Positions 5,366-9,971 of a DNA stretch of 9,971 bases are shown here, piece after piece. The position numbers and the translations under genes were made by a program. The stretch spans positions 1 to 9,971 of the forward strand of contig CAZMTO010000039.1 in assembly GCA_964569265.1 (NCBI GenBank), in the 5' to 3' direction. Source of the stretch: Avidehalobacter sp964569265. GTDB lineage: Bacteria; Bacillota; Dehalobacteriia; UBA4068; UBA4997. Each line of letters opens with the position of its first letter. Position 1 is the stretch's first letter. The notes under the pieces were generated by a model. The model did no database searches, was not told the origin of the DNA, and worked only from the letters and a program-made list of their open reading frames with translations.

Positions 5366-5366
5366 T
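5330..5366 (+). terminator. Intrinsic terminator between candidate antitoxin RNA and toxin gene
   Basis: An 11-bp stem with one bulged T (5330-5341 with 5348-5358), loop TGTATG, followed by TTTTTTATT. It should end most transcripts before the toxin gene; limited read-through would set the RNA-to-toxin ratio, as known for ToxIN and AbiQ. The AGGGGG on its right arm is the only ribosome-binding-like sequence for the toxin, so an intact hairpin would also hide it. Confidence 0.9.
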
Positions 5367-5369
5367 GCA

Positions 5370-5819
5370 ATGAAACTGATTACCATATCCAACCAACTTG
5401 CTGATGAGCTGCAAGCACTGGATAGCGAATTTTTACTTAACAAAAACGGCAGACCCTGCGTACTGGTCATTCGCCTTAAATACGCAGGTCGTCGGCAAGA
5501 CTTCGCAATCCCCCTGCGGTCGAACATCCCACCGGCAGAACAGAAGACAAACTACTTCCCCCTGCCGCCGCGTGCCACCACCAAGCCACACCATCGGCAC
5601 GGACTGCACTTCGTCATAATGTTCCCCCTTACCAAAGAGCATACGCAAAAATTCCACACTGATAACAACACGGAATACAAGCGAATCAACAACATCCTGG
5701 ATAAAAACGCCAGGCAGATTGTCGCACAGGCGCAAGCATACCTCACCGCATACGAACAGGGCAACCGCTCGTTGTATGCCACGAACATTGATAAACTTTT
5801 AGACTATATTTCCAAATAA
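5370..5819 (+). CDS. Type III toxin-antitoxin toxin, ToxN/TenpN/AbiQ-like endoribonuclease
   Basis: This 149-aa protein is probably a sequence-specific endoribonuclease toxin acting in phage defence or element maintenance. The order of elements matches the ToxN/AbiQ superfamily as I recall it. It has an N-terminal LITISNQLADELQALD, a strand VLVIRLKYAGRRQDFAIPLRSNIP (31-54) like the GIVLEIxxHKYLAPLTSP of ToxN, then YFPLPPRATTK (62-72), HGLHFVIMFPLT (77-88), and two C-terminal helices (about 101-149). The PLPPR...HGLH...MFP pattern is what I remember from TenpIN-family toxins. ATG at 5370 gives the expected N-terminus; a TTG at 5319 lies inside the RNA and is unlikely. The ribosome binding site is weak and overlaps the terminator. 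The supporting context is promoter, structured RNA, terminator, toxin. Confidence 0.8.
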   Translation: MKLITISNQLADELQALDSEFLLNKNGRPCVLVIRLKYAGRRQDFAIPLRSNIPPAEQKTNYFPLPPRATTKPHHRHGLHFVIMFPLTKEHTQKFHTDNNTEYKRINNILDKNARQIVAQAQAYLTAYEQGNRSLYATNIDKLLDYISK

Positions 5820-5854
5820 AAAAACCGCCCTCACTGTTGACGCAGTAAGGACGG
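5818..5854 (-). terminator. Minus-strand intrinsic terminator behind the toxin gene
   Basis: Read on the minus strand, a 12-bp stem (5854-5843 with 5836-5825, loop CGTCAA) has two G-U pairs and no mismatch, followed by seven Us. On the plus strand the two G-U pairs become C-A mismatches and there is no U-tract. The functional RNA is therefore on the minus strand. It would stop antisense transcription arriving from the integrase side, or end a small RNA starting near 5892. Confidence 0.8.
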
Positions 5855-5892
5855 CAGGAGTGTTTTGTGACTTATGCACACCACAATAACAC
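5822..5892 (-). ncRNA. Candidate small antisense RNA in the integrase leader
   Basis: On the minus strand, TAGAAA (5927-5922), a 17-base spacer and TACAAT (5904-5899) form a plausible promoter. The strong terminator at 5854-5818 would end a transcript of about 70 bases. This RNA would carry TCACAAAACACTCCT (5870-5856). That is perfectly complementary over 15 bases to the ribosome binding and start region of the Gp157-like mRNA (3072-3058) and over nine or more bases to the integrase ribosome binding site (5955-5963). No coding potential is seen. The promoter -35 is only 4/6, so existence of the RNA is a hypothesis. Confidence 0.35.
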
Positions 5893-5966
5893 AATATTAT
5901 TGTATCACAAACACTCCGATATTTCTACTACTTCTACATTATTTTTTAGAAAAAGGAGTGTTTTTC
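5856..5966 (+). promoter_or_regulatory. Integrase leader with three mutually pairing segments
   Basis: GGAGTGTTTTGTGA (5857-5870), TCACAAACACTCC (5905-5917) and GGAGTGTTT (5955-5963) are mutually exclusive pairing partners. The middle segment can pair with the first (13 bp with one bulge) or with the third (9 bp), which is the integrase ribosome binding site. This is the form of a translational switch. The same three repeats could instead be arm-type binding sites for the integrase. Confidence 0.5.
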
Positions 5967-5968
5967 TT

Positions 5969-7060
5969 ATGCAAAAAAATTACATTCAGCGCACCCAGAC
6001 CATCACCCTGCCCAACGGCAGTAAAAAGCGGCTCAAAGCCTACGGTAACACTGAAAGAGAGGCTATCAAAAAGCTGGCAAAGCTGGTAGCCGAATACGAG
6101 GCAGGCAAAATCTTCATCACCAAAGCAACGCCGTTTGAAAACTATGCCGCCGACTACCTCGACACATACAAGCGACCGCAGGTGTCTGCCGGCACACTGA
6201 AAAATGACGAGCAGCGCCTCCGGCTCTACATCTACCCGAACATCGGGCAAATTTCTCTGGAAAAAATCACTACCGGCGCAATTCAGCAGTGCTTAAACGC
6301 TATGCAGGAGGCAGACCTATCTCAAGACTACATCAAGAAAACCTACAATCTGGTGTTTAACATTCTGGATCAGGCACGCAAGGACCGTCTGACACCATAT
6401 AATGTGGCAGAAAACTGCACCCTGCCCAAAGGCAAAACCGCAAAACACCGCCGCGCCATCACCGATGAAGAGCGCACACTGTTCCTCAATGCCTGCGCCC
6501 AATTCGACAAAGGCGTAGTTTACCTCGTCAGCTACTATTGTGGCCTGCGCCCTGCCGAAGTTCGCGCCCTCCGTTGGTGCAATCTCGATTTCAAGGCGCA
6601 CACACTCACCGTCACCAATCGTGTGGACGATAAAGGCAATCTGCTGCCACCCAAAAGCAAAGCAGGCTTGCGCACCGTACCTATCCCCGACCGCCTTTAT
6701 GCCGAGCTCACCAAGCTGCCCCATCACATTGACTCGGAGGCGTTTGTATTTGGCAATGGCAGCCAACCAATTACCAAGCAAAATTACCAACGCGGTTGGA
6801 ATTACGTTTTGCGCTTGATGAACATCGCTGCCGGTGCCAAAATGTACCGAAACGCAATCATCACCCCCGCCATCGACGAGGAGCTATCACCCTACTACCT
6901 CCGCCACACCTACTGCACCATTCTGGCTGAAACAGGCATACCGCTCAAAACAGCTCAATACCTTATGGGCCACTCCTCCGTGGAGCTAACCGCCAACATC
7001 TACACCCACATCACACCCAAACTCCTCGAGGAGGCCACCCCACTCCTGCAATCAATATAA
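5969..7060 (+). CDS. int: Tyrosine site-specific recombinase (integrase)
   Basis: This 363-aa protein catalyses integration and excision of the element. An N-terminal arm-DNA-binding domain covers about 1-50 (RTQTITLPNGSKKRLKAYGNTEREAIKKL). A SAM-like core-binding domain follows at about 54-150, and the catalytic domain at about 160-355. Catalytic residues are Arg194 (CGLRPAEVRALRW), Lys229 or Lys231, Tyr309/Arg312 (SPYYLRHTY, where Tyr replaces the usual first His of HxxR), His335 (LMGHSS) and nucleophile Tyr345 (ANIYTHI). ATG at 5969 has AAGGAG ten bases upstream and gives the usual integrase start. An in-frame GTG at 5867 also has AGGAG six bases upstream but would add 34 residues not typical of the family. 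Its position next to the tRNA operon suggests the attachment site is nearby. Confidence 0.95.
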   Translation: MQKNYIQRTQTITLPNGSKKRLKAYGNTEREAIKKLAKLVAEYEAGKIFITKATPFENYAADYLDTYKRPQVSAGTLKNDEQRLRLYIYPNIGQISLEKITTGAIQQCLNAMQEADLSQDYIKKTYNLVFNILDQARKDRLTPYNVAENCTLPKGKTAKHRRAITDEERTLFLNACAQFDKGVVYLVSYYCGLRPAEVRALRWCNLDFKAHTLTVTNRVDDKGNLLPPKSKAGLRTVPIPDRLYAELTKLPHHIDSEAFVFGNGSQPITKQNYQRGWNYVLRLMNIAAGAKMYRNAIITPAIDEELSPYYLRHTYCTILAETGIPLKTAQYLMGHSSVELTANIYTHITPKLLEEATPLLQSI

Positions 7061-7061
7061 C

Positions 7062-7098
7062 AAAAAACCTGCCTTCATCAGAAAGGCAGGTCTTATAT
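7062..7098. terminator. Bidirectional terminator between convergent int and the Panacea-domain gene
   Basis: A perfect 9-bp stem ACCTGCCTT/AAGGCAGGT (7067-7075 with 7083-7091). The plus strand continues CTTATATTATA and the minus strand continues TTTTTTG. It is better for the minus-strand gene but is usable in both directions. Confidence 0.85.
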
Positions 7099-7159
7099 TA
7101 TAACATAAATCTACTCCCACGAGGTAATTTCGGGCTTTTCGCGCACTCCGCTCAACTCG

Positions 7160-7636
7160 TTAACATCCAACATTCAAAAAATCCTCATAAGTCCTATCGT
7201 TTTTCATATCATCAAGCGAGATTAAAGAGCGATACTCCTCATAAGCATTACTCCAACCAGAGCCATCTCTATGGGTTATTTTAGAGAGTGAAATACCATC
7301 CAACGCTTTAAAAGCCGCCCAAACTCTGTTAAGTGCAAAACTTAAATTAGGGGCGGTACATTCGTCAACAGCATACGGCACACCATTAACATCTGTGGCG
7401 CATTTATTTATTGGATTGCCACCAAAAGATTTGAATTCATCATAGACTGCCTGCAAAACCGGACCATACTGCCAAACAGCAAACGACTCCGAAAAAAGTT
7501 CCTGTCCGGTACGCTTAACATATTCACAGCTCACAAAATACATCAACTTTTGCAGTTTCATAGGAGTAACAGGAATATTTTCATCAAACGCACGACGAAG
7601 AATATTATTGCACACAACATTCGCAGACATCGACAT
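7160..7636 (-). CDS. Panacea-domain (DUF4065, SocA/GepA-like) protein
   Basis: This 158-aa protein has the hallmarks of the Panacea/DUF4065 domain: PMKLQKLMYF (25-34), FAVWQYGPVLQAVYDEF (52-68), and ITHRDGSGWSNAYEEY (120-135). Panacea domains are known as promiscuous antitoxin modules that neutralise unrelated toxins, and also occur as lone phage proteins (GepA type). No toxin-like ORF is visible on either side. It converges on int and lies between int and the tRNA operon, so it is either a cargo gene at the end of the element or a chromosomal neighbour. The ATG at 7636 has AAGGAGG seven bases upstream; a second ATG at 7630 is possible. TTGTCTACA upstream (7681-7689) recurs at the repressor start (4533-4541), which may mean shared control. 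Confidence 0.85.
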   Translation of the reverse strand: MSMSANVVCNNILRRAFDENIPVTPMKLQKLMYFVSCEYVKRTGQELFSESFAVWQYGPVLQAVYDEFKSFGGNPINKCATDVNGVPYAVDECTAPNLSFALNRVWAAFKALDGISLSKITHRDGSGWSNAYEEYRSLISLDDMKNDRTYEDFLNVGC

Positions 7637-7780
7637 AACTCCACCTCCTTCTATTATTATATTGCCACACCCCCACAAAATTGTCTACAGACAAAATAAG
7701 TCCTAAATCCACAGTACATAAATAGTACATTTCCTGTGTACTACAGTGCATTTTCAAGCACATTATCAACGCCAACTTTA
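7637..7780. other. Intergenic region between Panacea gene and tRNA terminator, probably containing the element end
   Basis: No gene is seen here. It contains TTGTC-TACA-GACAA (7681-7694), several GTACAT-type repeats (7714, 7725) and the inverted repeat TAGTACA/TGTACTA (7723-7743). The -10-like TATAAT for the Panacea gene (around 7662-7657, minus strand) lacks a convincing -35. The phage-chromosome border is expected here or at the tRNA-Gly 3' end. Confidence 0.5.
7723..7743. repeat. Inverted repeat with 7-bp centre, candidate recombination core site
   Basis: TAGTACA (7723-7729), TTTCCTG, then TGTACTA (7737-7743). Two inverted 7-bp arms around a 7-bp spacer are the geometry of tyrosine-recombinase core sites, whose overlap region is 6-8 bp. 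It lies between the integrase/Panacea module and the tRNA operon terminator. Attachment function is inferred; the second copy would be outside the window. Confidence 0.35.
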
Positions 7781-7829
7781 TATAAAAAAGAACCCCTGCT
7801 ATCGACCAAAAGCCGATTTAGCAAGGGTT
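7781..7829 (-). terminator. Terminator of the tRNA operon
   Basis: On the minus strand, a 10-bp stem with one G-U pair (7829-7820 with 7800-7791), extended by ATCG/CGAT across a small bulge, and followed after one C by six Us. It lies seven bases beyond the encoded CCA end of tRNA-Gly. Confidence 0.92.
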
Positions 7830-7835
7830 TTAGTA

Positions 7836-7910
7836 TGGAGCGGGCAAAGAGATTCGAACTCTCGACTTCCACCTTGGCAAGGTGGCACTCTACCACTGAG
7901 TTATACCCGC
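7836..7910 (-). tRNA. tRNA-Gly (anticodon GCC)
   Basis: 75 bases including encoded CCA. Acceptor GCGGGTA pairs with TGCCCGC, with discriminator T. The T-loop contains GTTCGAATC, and the anticodon loop TTGCCAA sits on a five-base-pair stem. It is the last gene of the four-tRNA operon and the one nearest the integrase. Its 3' end is therefore a candidate attachment site. Confidence 0.97.
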
Positions 7911-7917
7911 ATATTTT

Positions 7918-7993
7918 TGGTGCCTTGGGGCGGAATCGAACCACCGACACGAGGATTTTCAGTCCTCTGCTCTGCCAACTGAGCTACCAAGGC
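7918..7993 (-). tRNA. tRNA-Phe (anticodon GAA)
   Basis: 76 bases including encoded CCA. Acceptor GCCTTGG pairs with CCAAGGC, with discriminator A. D-arm TAGCTCAGTTGGCAGAGC, anticodon loop CTGAAAA and T-loop GTTCGATTC are all standard. Confidence 0.97.
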
Positions 7994-7999
7994 AAAAAT

Positions 8000-8076
8000 T
8001 GGCGACGCAGATGGGGCTCGAACCCACGACCTCCAGCGTGACAGGCTGGCATTCTAACCAACTGAACTACTGCGCC
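8000..8076 (-). tRNA. tRNA-Asp (anticodon GTC)
   Basis: 77 bases including encoded CCA. Acceptor GGCGCAG pairs with CTGCGTC (one G-U), with discriminator G as expected for Asp. The anticodon loop is CTGTCAC and the T-loop GTTCGAGCC. Confidence 0.97.
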
Positions 8077-8083
8077 GTAAAAA

Positions 8084-8159
<76 letters not shown>

Positions 8160-8181
8160 ACAACCGACATCAACGTTGATT

Positions 8182-8210
8182 ATTGTACCACATCTTTAAG
8201 AGCTTGTCAA
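8182..8210 (-). promoter_or_regulatory. Proximal promoter of the tRNA operon
   Basis: On the minus strand: TTGACA (8210-8205), a 17-base spacer, then TACAAT (8187-8182). The start region is the perfect palindrome ATCAACGTTGAT (8169-8180), separated from the -10 by only one base. Confidence 0.92.
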
Positions 8211-8289
8211 GTCTTTTTTTTGATGTTTTTTCAACATTGTTATCGTGATGCGCCTTGGCGTATCAGGGCAATCAAGTGACTGCTTGATT

Positions 8290-8318
8290 ATTATACGATA
8301 CGTGGCTGTTTTTGTCAA
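8290..8318 (-). promoter_or_regulatory. Distal promoter of the tRNA operon
   Basis: On the minus strand: TTGACA (8318-8313), a 17-base spacer, then TATAAT (8295-8290), exact consensus. It is followed directly by the inverted repeat AATCAAG/CTTGATT (8289-8283 with 8276-8270). Tandem promoters are usual for stable RNA operons. The 219 bases between tRNA-Val and nth hold only these promoters and AT-rich DNA; no terminator is evident for nth. Confidence 0.9.
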
Positions 8319-8379
8319 GCACTTTTTGTAACTTTTTTACAATTTTTTCAACTTAATATTTTCGGTCGCTGCGTTTACC

Positions 8380-9012
8380 CTATAAAAACCGCGGACAAAG
8401 CCCTGCTACCGGGCATTCTGCGCAGTTTGGGCGGCGTGCGTCACACATTTTTCGCCCGTGCCAAATAAACCAGTGGTGTGCCTCGGCCCATTTTTCCTCC
8501 GGCAACAGAGCGCACAAATCACGCTCCACATCGTCCGGCGTTTTACCATTGGATAACCCCATACGGTGCGCCACCCTGAAAATATGCGTGTCCACCGCCA
8601 GTGCCGGCAGGCCAAAACCCACGCCAAGCACCACATTGGCTGTTTTGCGCCCCACACCGGGCAGCTTCATCAGTGCTGCGCGGTCAGCCGGCACCTCGCC
8701 GCCGTATTCGTCAAGCAACATTTTGGTGGCCGCCAGAATATTTTTGGCCTTATTTTTGTATAAGCCACAGGTTTTTATTTTTTCCTCCAGCTCCGGCAGA
8801 GCAAGTGTTGCCATAGTTTGGGGCGTGCCATAGTCAATAAACAGCCCGGCAGTAATTTTGTTCACCTGATTATCGTTGGTTTGCGCCGAAAGTATCACCG
8901 CTACCAGCAACTGATACACCGTGGTAAATTTAAACGCCGGGCCAATGCCCTTGTAGACATCGGCCAGCACTGCTGCAATTTCTTCGGCACGCTCACGCTC
9001 TGTCGGCATCAT
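8380..9012 (-). CDS. nth: Endonuclease III (DNA glycosylase/AP lyase)
   Basis: This 210-aa base-excision-repair enzyme removes oxidised pyrimidines and cuts at the abasic site. The helix-hairpin-helix signature LPGVGRKTANVVLGVGFGLPALAVDTHIFRV (117-147) holds the catalytic Lys123 and Asp141. The C-terminal 4Fe-4S loop is complete with Cys190, Cys197, Cys200 and Cys206 (C-x6-C-x2-C-x5-C). The length is normal for the family. The ATG at 9012 overlaps the TGA of the hydrolase gene upstream (ATGA), with GAGGTG eight bases before it; a second ATG at 9009 is possible. It is translated as the second gene of a two-gene operon and is a normal chromosomal gene. Confidence 0.97.
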   Translation of the reverse strand: MMPTERERAEEIAAVLADVYKGIGPAFKFTTVYQLLVAVILSAQTNDNQVNKITAGLFIDYGTPQTMATLALPELEEKIKTCGLYKNKAKNILAATKMLLDEYGGEVPADRAALMKLPGVGRKTANVVLGVGFGLPALAVDTHIFRVAHRMGLSNGKTPDDVERDLCALLPEEKWAEAHHWFIWHGRKMCDARRPNCAECPVAGLCPRFL

Positions 9013-9686
9013 ATTTCCCACACCTCACCGGGCAAAAGCGCCAGACATTCCGCGCCAACTTTGGCCTTTACATCGGCAGCAAAAGCAGCACCGTTCTGCT
9101 GTATAGCCGCAAAGGTGTTGTAATGTATCGGCAGATACCGCTTGGCACCCAGCCAACCCGCCGCCGTCAAAGCATCCTGCGGGCCCATAGTGTAGTAGTC
9201 ACCAATAGGCAACATAGCCATATCTAACCCATATGGTGCAATAATATCGCGCATATCGCCAAATAACGCGGTGTCACCGGCGTGATACAGACATTTACCG
9301 TCTAACCAAAAGATAAAACCAGCGGCCAAGCCGCAGGGCGAACCGTCCGGCAACTGCGAACTGTGCCAGGCAGGGGTAAGCTTTACCTTAAAACCGTCCG
9401 CAAAGGTGTAACTGCCGCCAATGTTCAAATCAAGGGCATCTACCCCCTGAGCTGCAAACCAGCGCGCCAGCTCTACCATGGCCACAACCTTGGCACCGGT
9501 GCGGCGGGCAATAGCCACAGCATCCCCCAAATGGTCACCGTGACCGTGCGTTACCAAAATATAATCCGGCTGAACATCGGCTGCCGTGGCTGCTGCCAGT
9601 GGGTTGCCCGACAAAAACGGGTCAATAAGCACGGTTTTGCTGCCACTTACCTGCACACAAGCGTGCCCTAAAAATTTTACCTGCAT
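9009..9686 (-). CDS. UPF0173-family metal-dependent hydrolase (metallo-beta-lactamase fold)
   Basis: This 225-aa protein has the zinc-binding motifs of the beta-lactamase fold: HGHGDH (47-52), His108 in AWHSS, Asp138 in HAGDT and His188 in LPIHYNTF. The N-terminus MQVKFLGHACVQVSG and the segment PIGDYYTMGPQDAL (160-173) are typical of the UPF0173/YtkL group. Its physiological substrate is not established. The ATG at 9686 has AAGGAGG eight bases upstream. It overlaps nth by four bases, so the two are coupled, and it is driven by the promoter at 9733-9762. Confidence 0.93.
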   Translation of the reverse strand: MQVKFLGHACVQVSGSKTVLIDPFLSGNPLAAATAADVQPDYILVTHGHGDHLGDAVAIARRTGAKVVAMVELARWFAAQGVDALDLNIGGSYTFADGFKVKLTPAWHSSQLPDGSPCGLAAGFIFWLDGKCLYHAGDTALFGDMRDIIAPYGLDMAMLPIGDYYTMGPQDALTAAGWLGAKRYLPIHYNTFAAIQQNGAAFAADVKAKVGAECLALLPGEVWEI

Positions 9687-9732
9687 AAAAACACCCTCCT
9701 TAGCCCAATATGCTATTATTTTTGCTGATATA

Positions 9733-9762
9733 ATTGTAGCATATTTTAGCGGCGGCTGTCTA
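9733..9762 (-). promoter_or_regulatory. Promoter of the UPF0173-nth operon
   Basis: On the minus strand: TAGACA (9762-9757), an 18-base spacer, then TACAAT (9738-9733). A perfect 9-bp inverted repeat, AATATGCTA/TAGCATATT (9707-9715 with 9737-9745), begins within the -10 and could be an operator or a leader hairpin. Confidence 0.75.
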
Positions 9763-9801
9763 TATGTGATATTTACCGGCGGTGCGGCTTTTTTAGCAAA
9801 G

Positions 9802-9924
9802 GGTTAACCACCCAAACCTAAGGAATTGCAAGAGTGGTACAGATGCAGGCACGACACAGCAGATGGTGTGCAGTTGCCGGTTAAGCACCCAAACCTAAGG
9901 AATTGCAAGAGTGGTACAGATGCA
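9802..9924. repeat. Two direct copies of a 46-bp noncoding repeat, 77 bp apart
   Basis: Copy 1 is 9802-9847 and copy 2 is 9879-9924. They differ at one position (the seventh base, C versus G). Each begins GGTTAA, contains the short palindrome CCTAAGG and ends GTGGTACAGATGCA. The spacer 9848-9878 and the sequence after copy 2 can form hairpins. The strongest is GGCGTAC/GTACGCC at 9950-9968, flanked by GTCG/CGAC. No coding potential is seen from 9687 to the window end. Confidence 0.85.
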
Positions 9925-9971
9925 AGGAATAGAATTTTGAGTCGACAGAGGCGTACAGATGGTACGCCGAC

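Noticed and set aside
5319..5369. TTG start at 5319 for the toxin, adding 17 residues
   Set aside because: The added residues are encoded by the RNA hairpins and terminator, and the ATG at 5370 gives the N-terminus expected for the family.
4715..5527. Long minus-strand reading frame (270 codons) opposite the repressor and toxin leader
   Set aside because: It is antisense to a well-supported repressor gene, has no ribosome binding site and no recognisable domain.
5867..5968. GTG start at 5867 for the integrase
   Set aside because: The ribosome binding site is good, but the added 34 residues do not look like an integrase N-terminus. The ATG at 5969 has its own AAGGAG. I kept it as a possible leader ORF, not as the start.
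6317..6790. Minus-strand frame of 157 codons inside int
   Set aside because: It is a shadow of the integrase coding sequence with no start signal or family resemblance.
7836..7910. Duplicate of the tRNA-Gly 3' end as the second attachment site within the window
   Set aside because: I searched by eye for a second copy of the T-arm and acceptor sequence and found none; the other end must lie outside the window.
7736..8041. Plus-strand frames across the tRNA genes
   Set aside because: They are translations of the antisense strand of tRNA-Gly and tRNA-Phe, a known source of false proteins.
9831..9924. T-box riboswitch suggested by AGAGTGGTAC in the 46-bp repeats
   Set aside because: The T-box core should continue CCGCG, but both copies continue AGATG. 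The units are only 77 bases apart, with no room for a specifier stem I and no terminator. Kept only as a point to check.

Overview
The window looks like the right-hand end of a temperate-phage-like element integrated in a Bacillota (Firmicutes) chromosome, followed by ordinary chromosomal genes. The host assignment is inferred from strong AGGAGG-type ribosome binding sites, sigma-A-type promoters (TTGACA-17-TATAAT), intrinsic terminators and tRNA genes with encoded CCA ends. I cannot name the genus. Clostridia or Negativicutes would both fit.

Positions 1-4370 hold the early, replication and recombination arm, almost entirely on the minus strand. Reading leftwards from the control region it contains: a Cro-like regulator, a small Cys-rich protein, a small DNA-binding protein, a previously easy-to-miss 48-aa ORF, a short Gp157-like protein, a Rad52-type single-strand annealing protein, a NinB-like protein, a 66-aa protein, SSB, a DnaD-type replisome organizer and the start of a further gene cut by the window edge. 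Several of these overlap by ATGA/GTGA junctions, as in a translationally coupled operon. The replisome gene contains 21-bp-spaced repeats next to an AT-rich tract, like a phage origin. One plus-strand gene (3565-3906) interrupts the arrangement.

Positions 4377-4532 are the lysogeny switch: two divergent promoters whose -35 boxes lie in a perfect inverted repeat. To the right lies a CI/LexA-type self-cleaving repressor (4533-5150). Next is a module I read as a type III (ToxIN/TenpIN/AbiQ-like) toxin-antitoxin system. It has a consensus promoter, a structured RNA leader with two degenerate repeats, an intrinsic terminator, and a 149-aa endoribonuclease-like toxin (5370-5819). A tyrosine integrase (5969-7060) follows, with a complex leader that may also encode a small antisense RNA. 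A convergent Panacea-domain (DUF4065) gene (7160-7636) comes next without an evident toxin partner.

From about 7780 the sequence is chromosomal. It carries a minus-strand tRNA operon (Val-TAC, Asp-GTC, Phe-GAA, Gly-GCC) with two tandem consensus promoters and a strong terminator, then a coupled UPF0173 metal-dependent hydrolase and endonuclease III (nth) operon. The window ends in two copies of a 46-bp noncoding repeat. The integrase lying close to the tRNA-Gly 3' end is the classic arrangement for site-specific insertion beside a tRNA. A palindrome with a 7-bp centre at 7723-7743 is a candidate recombination core. The element's other end is outside the window.
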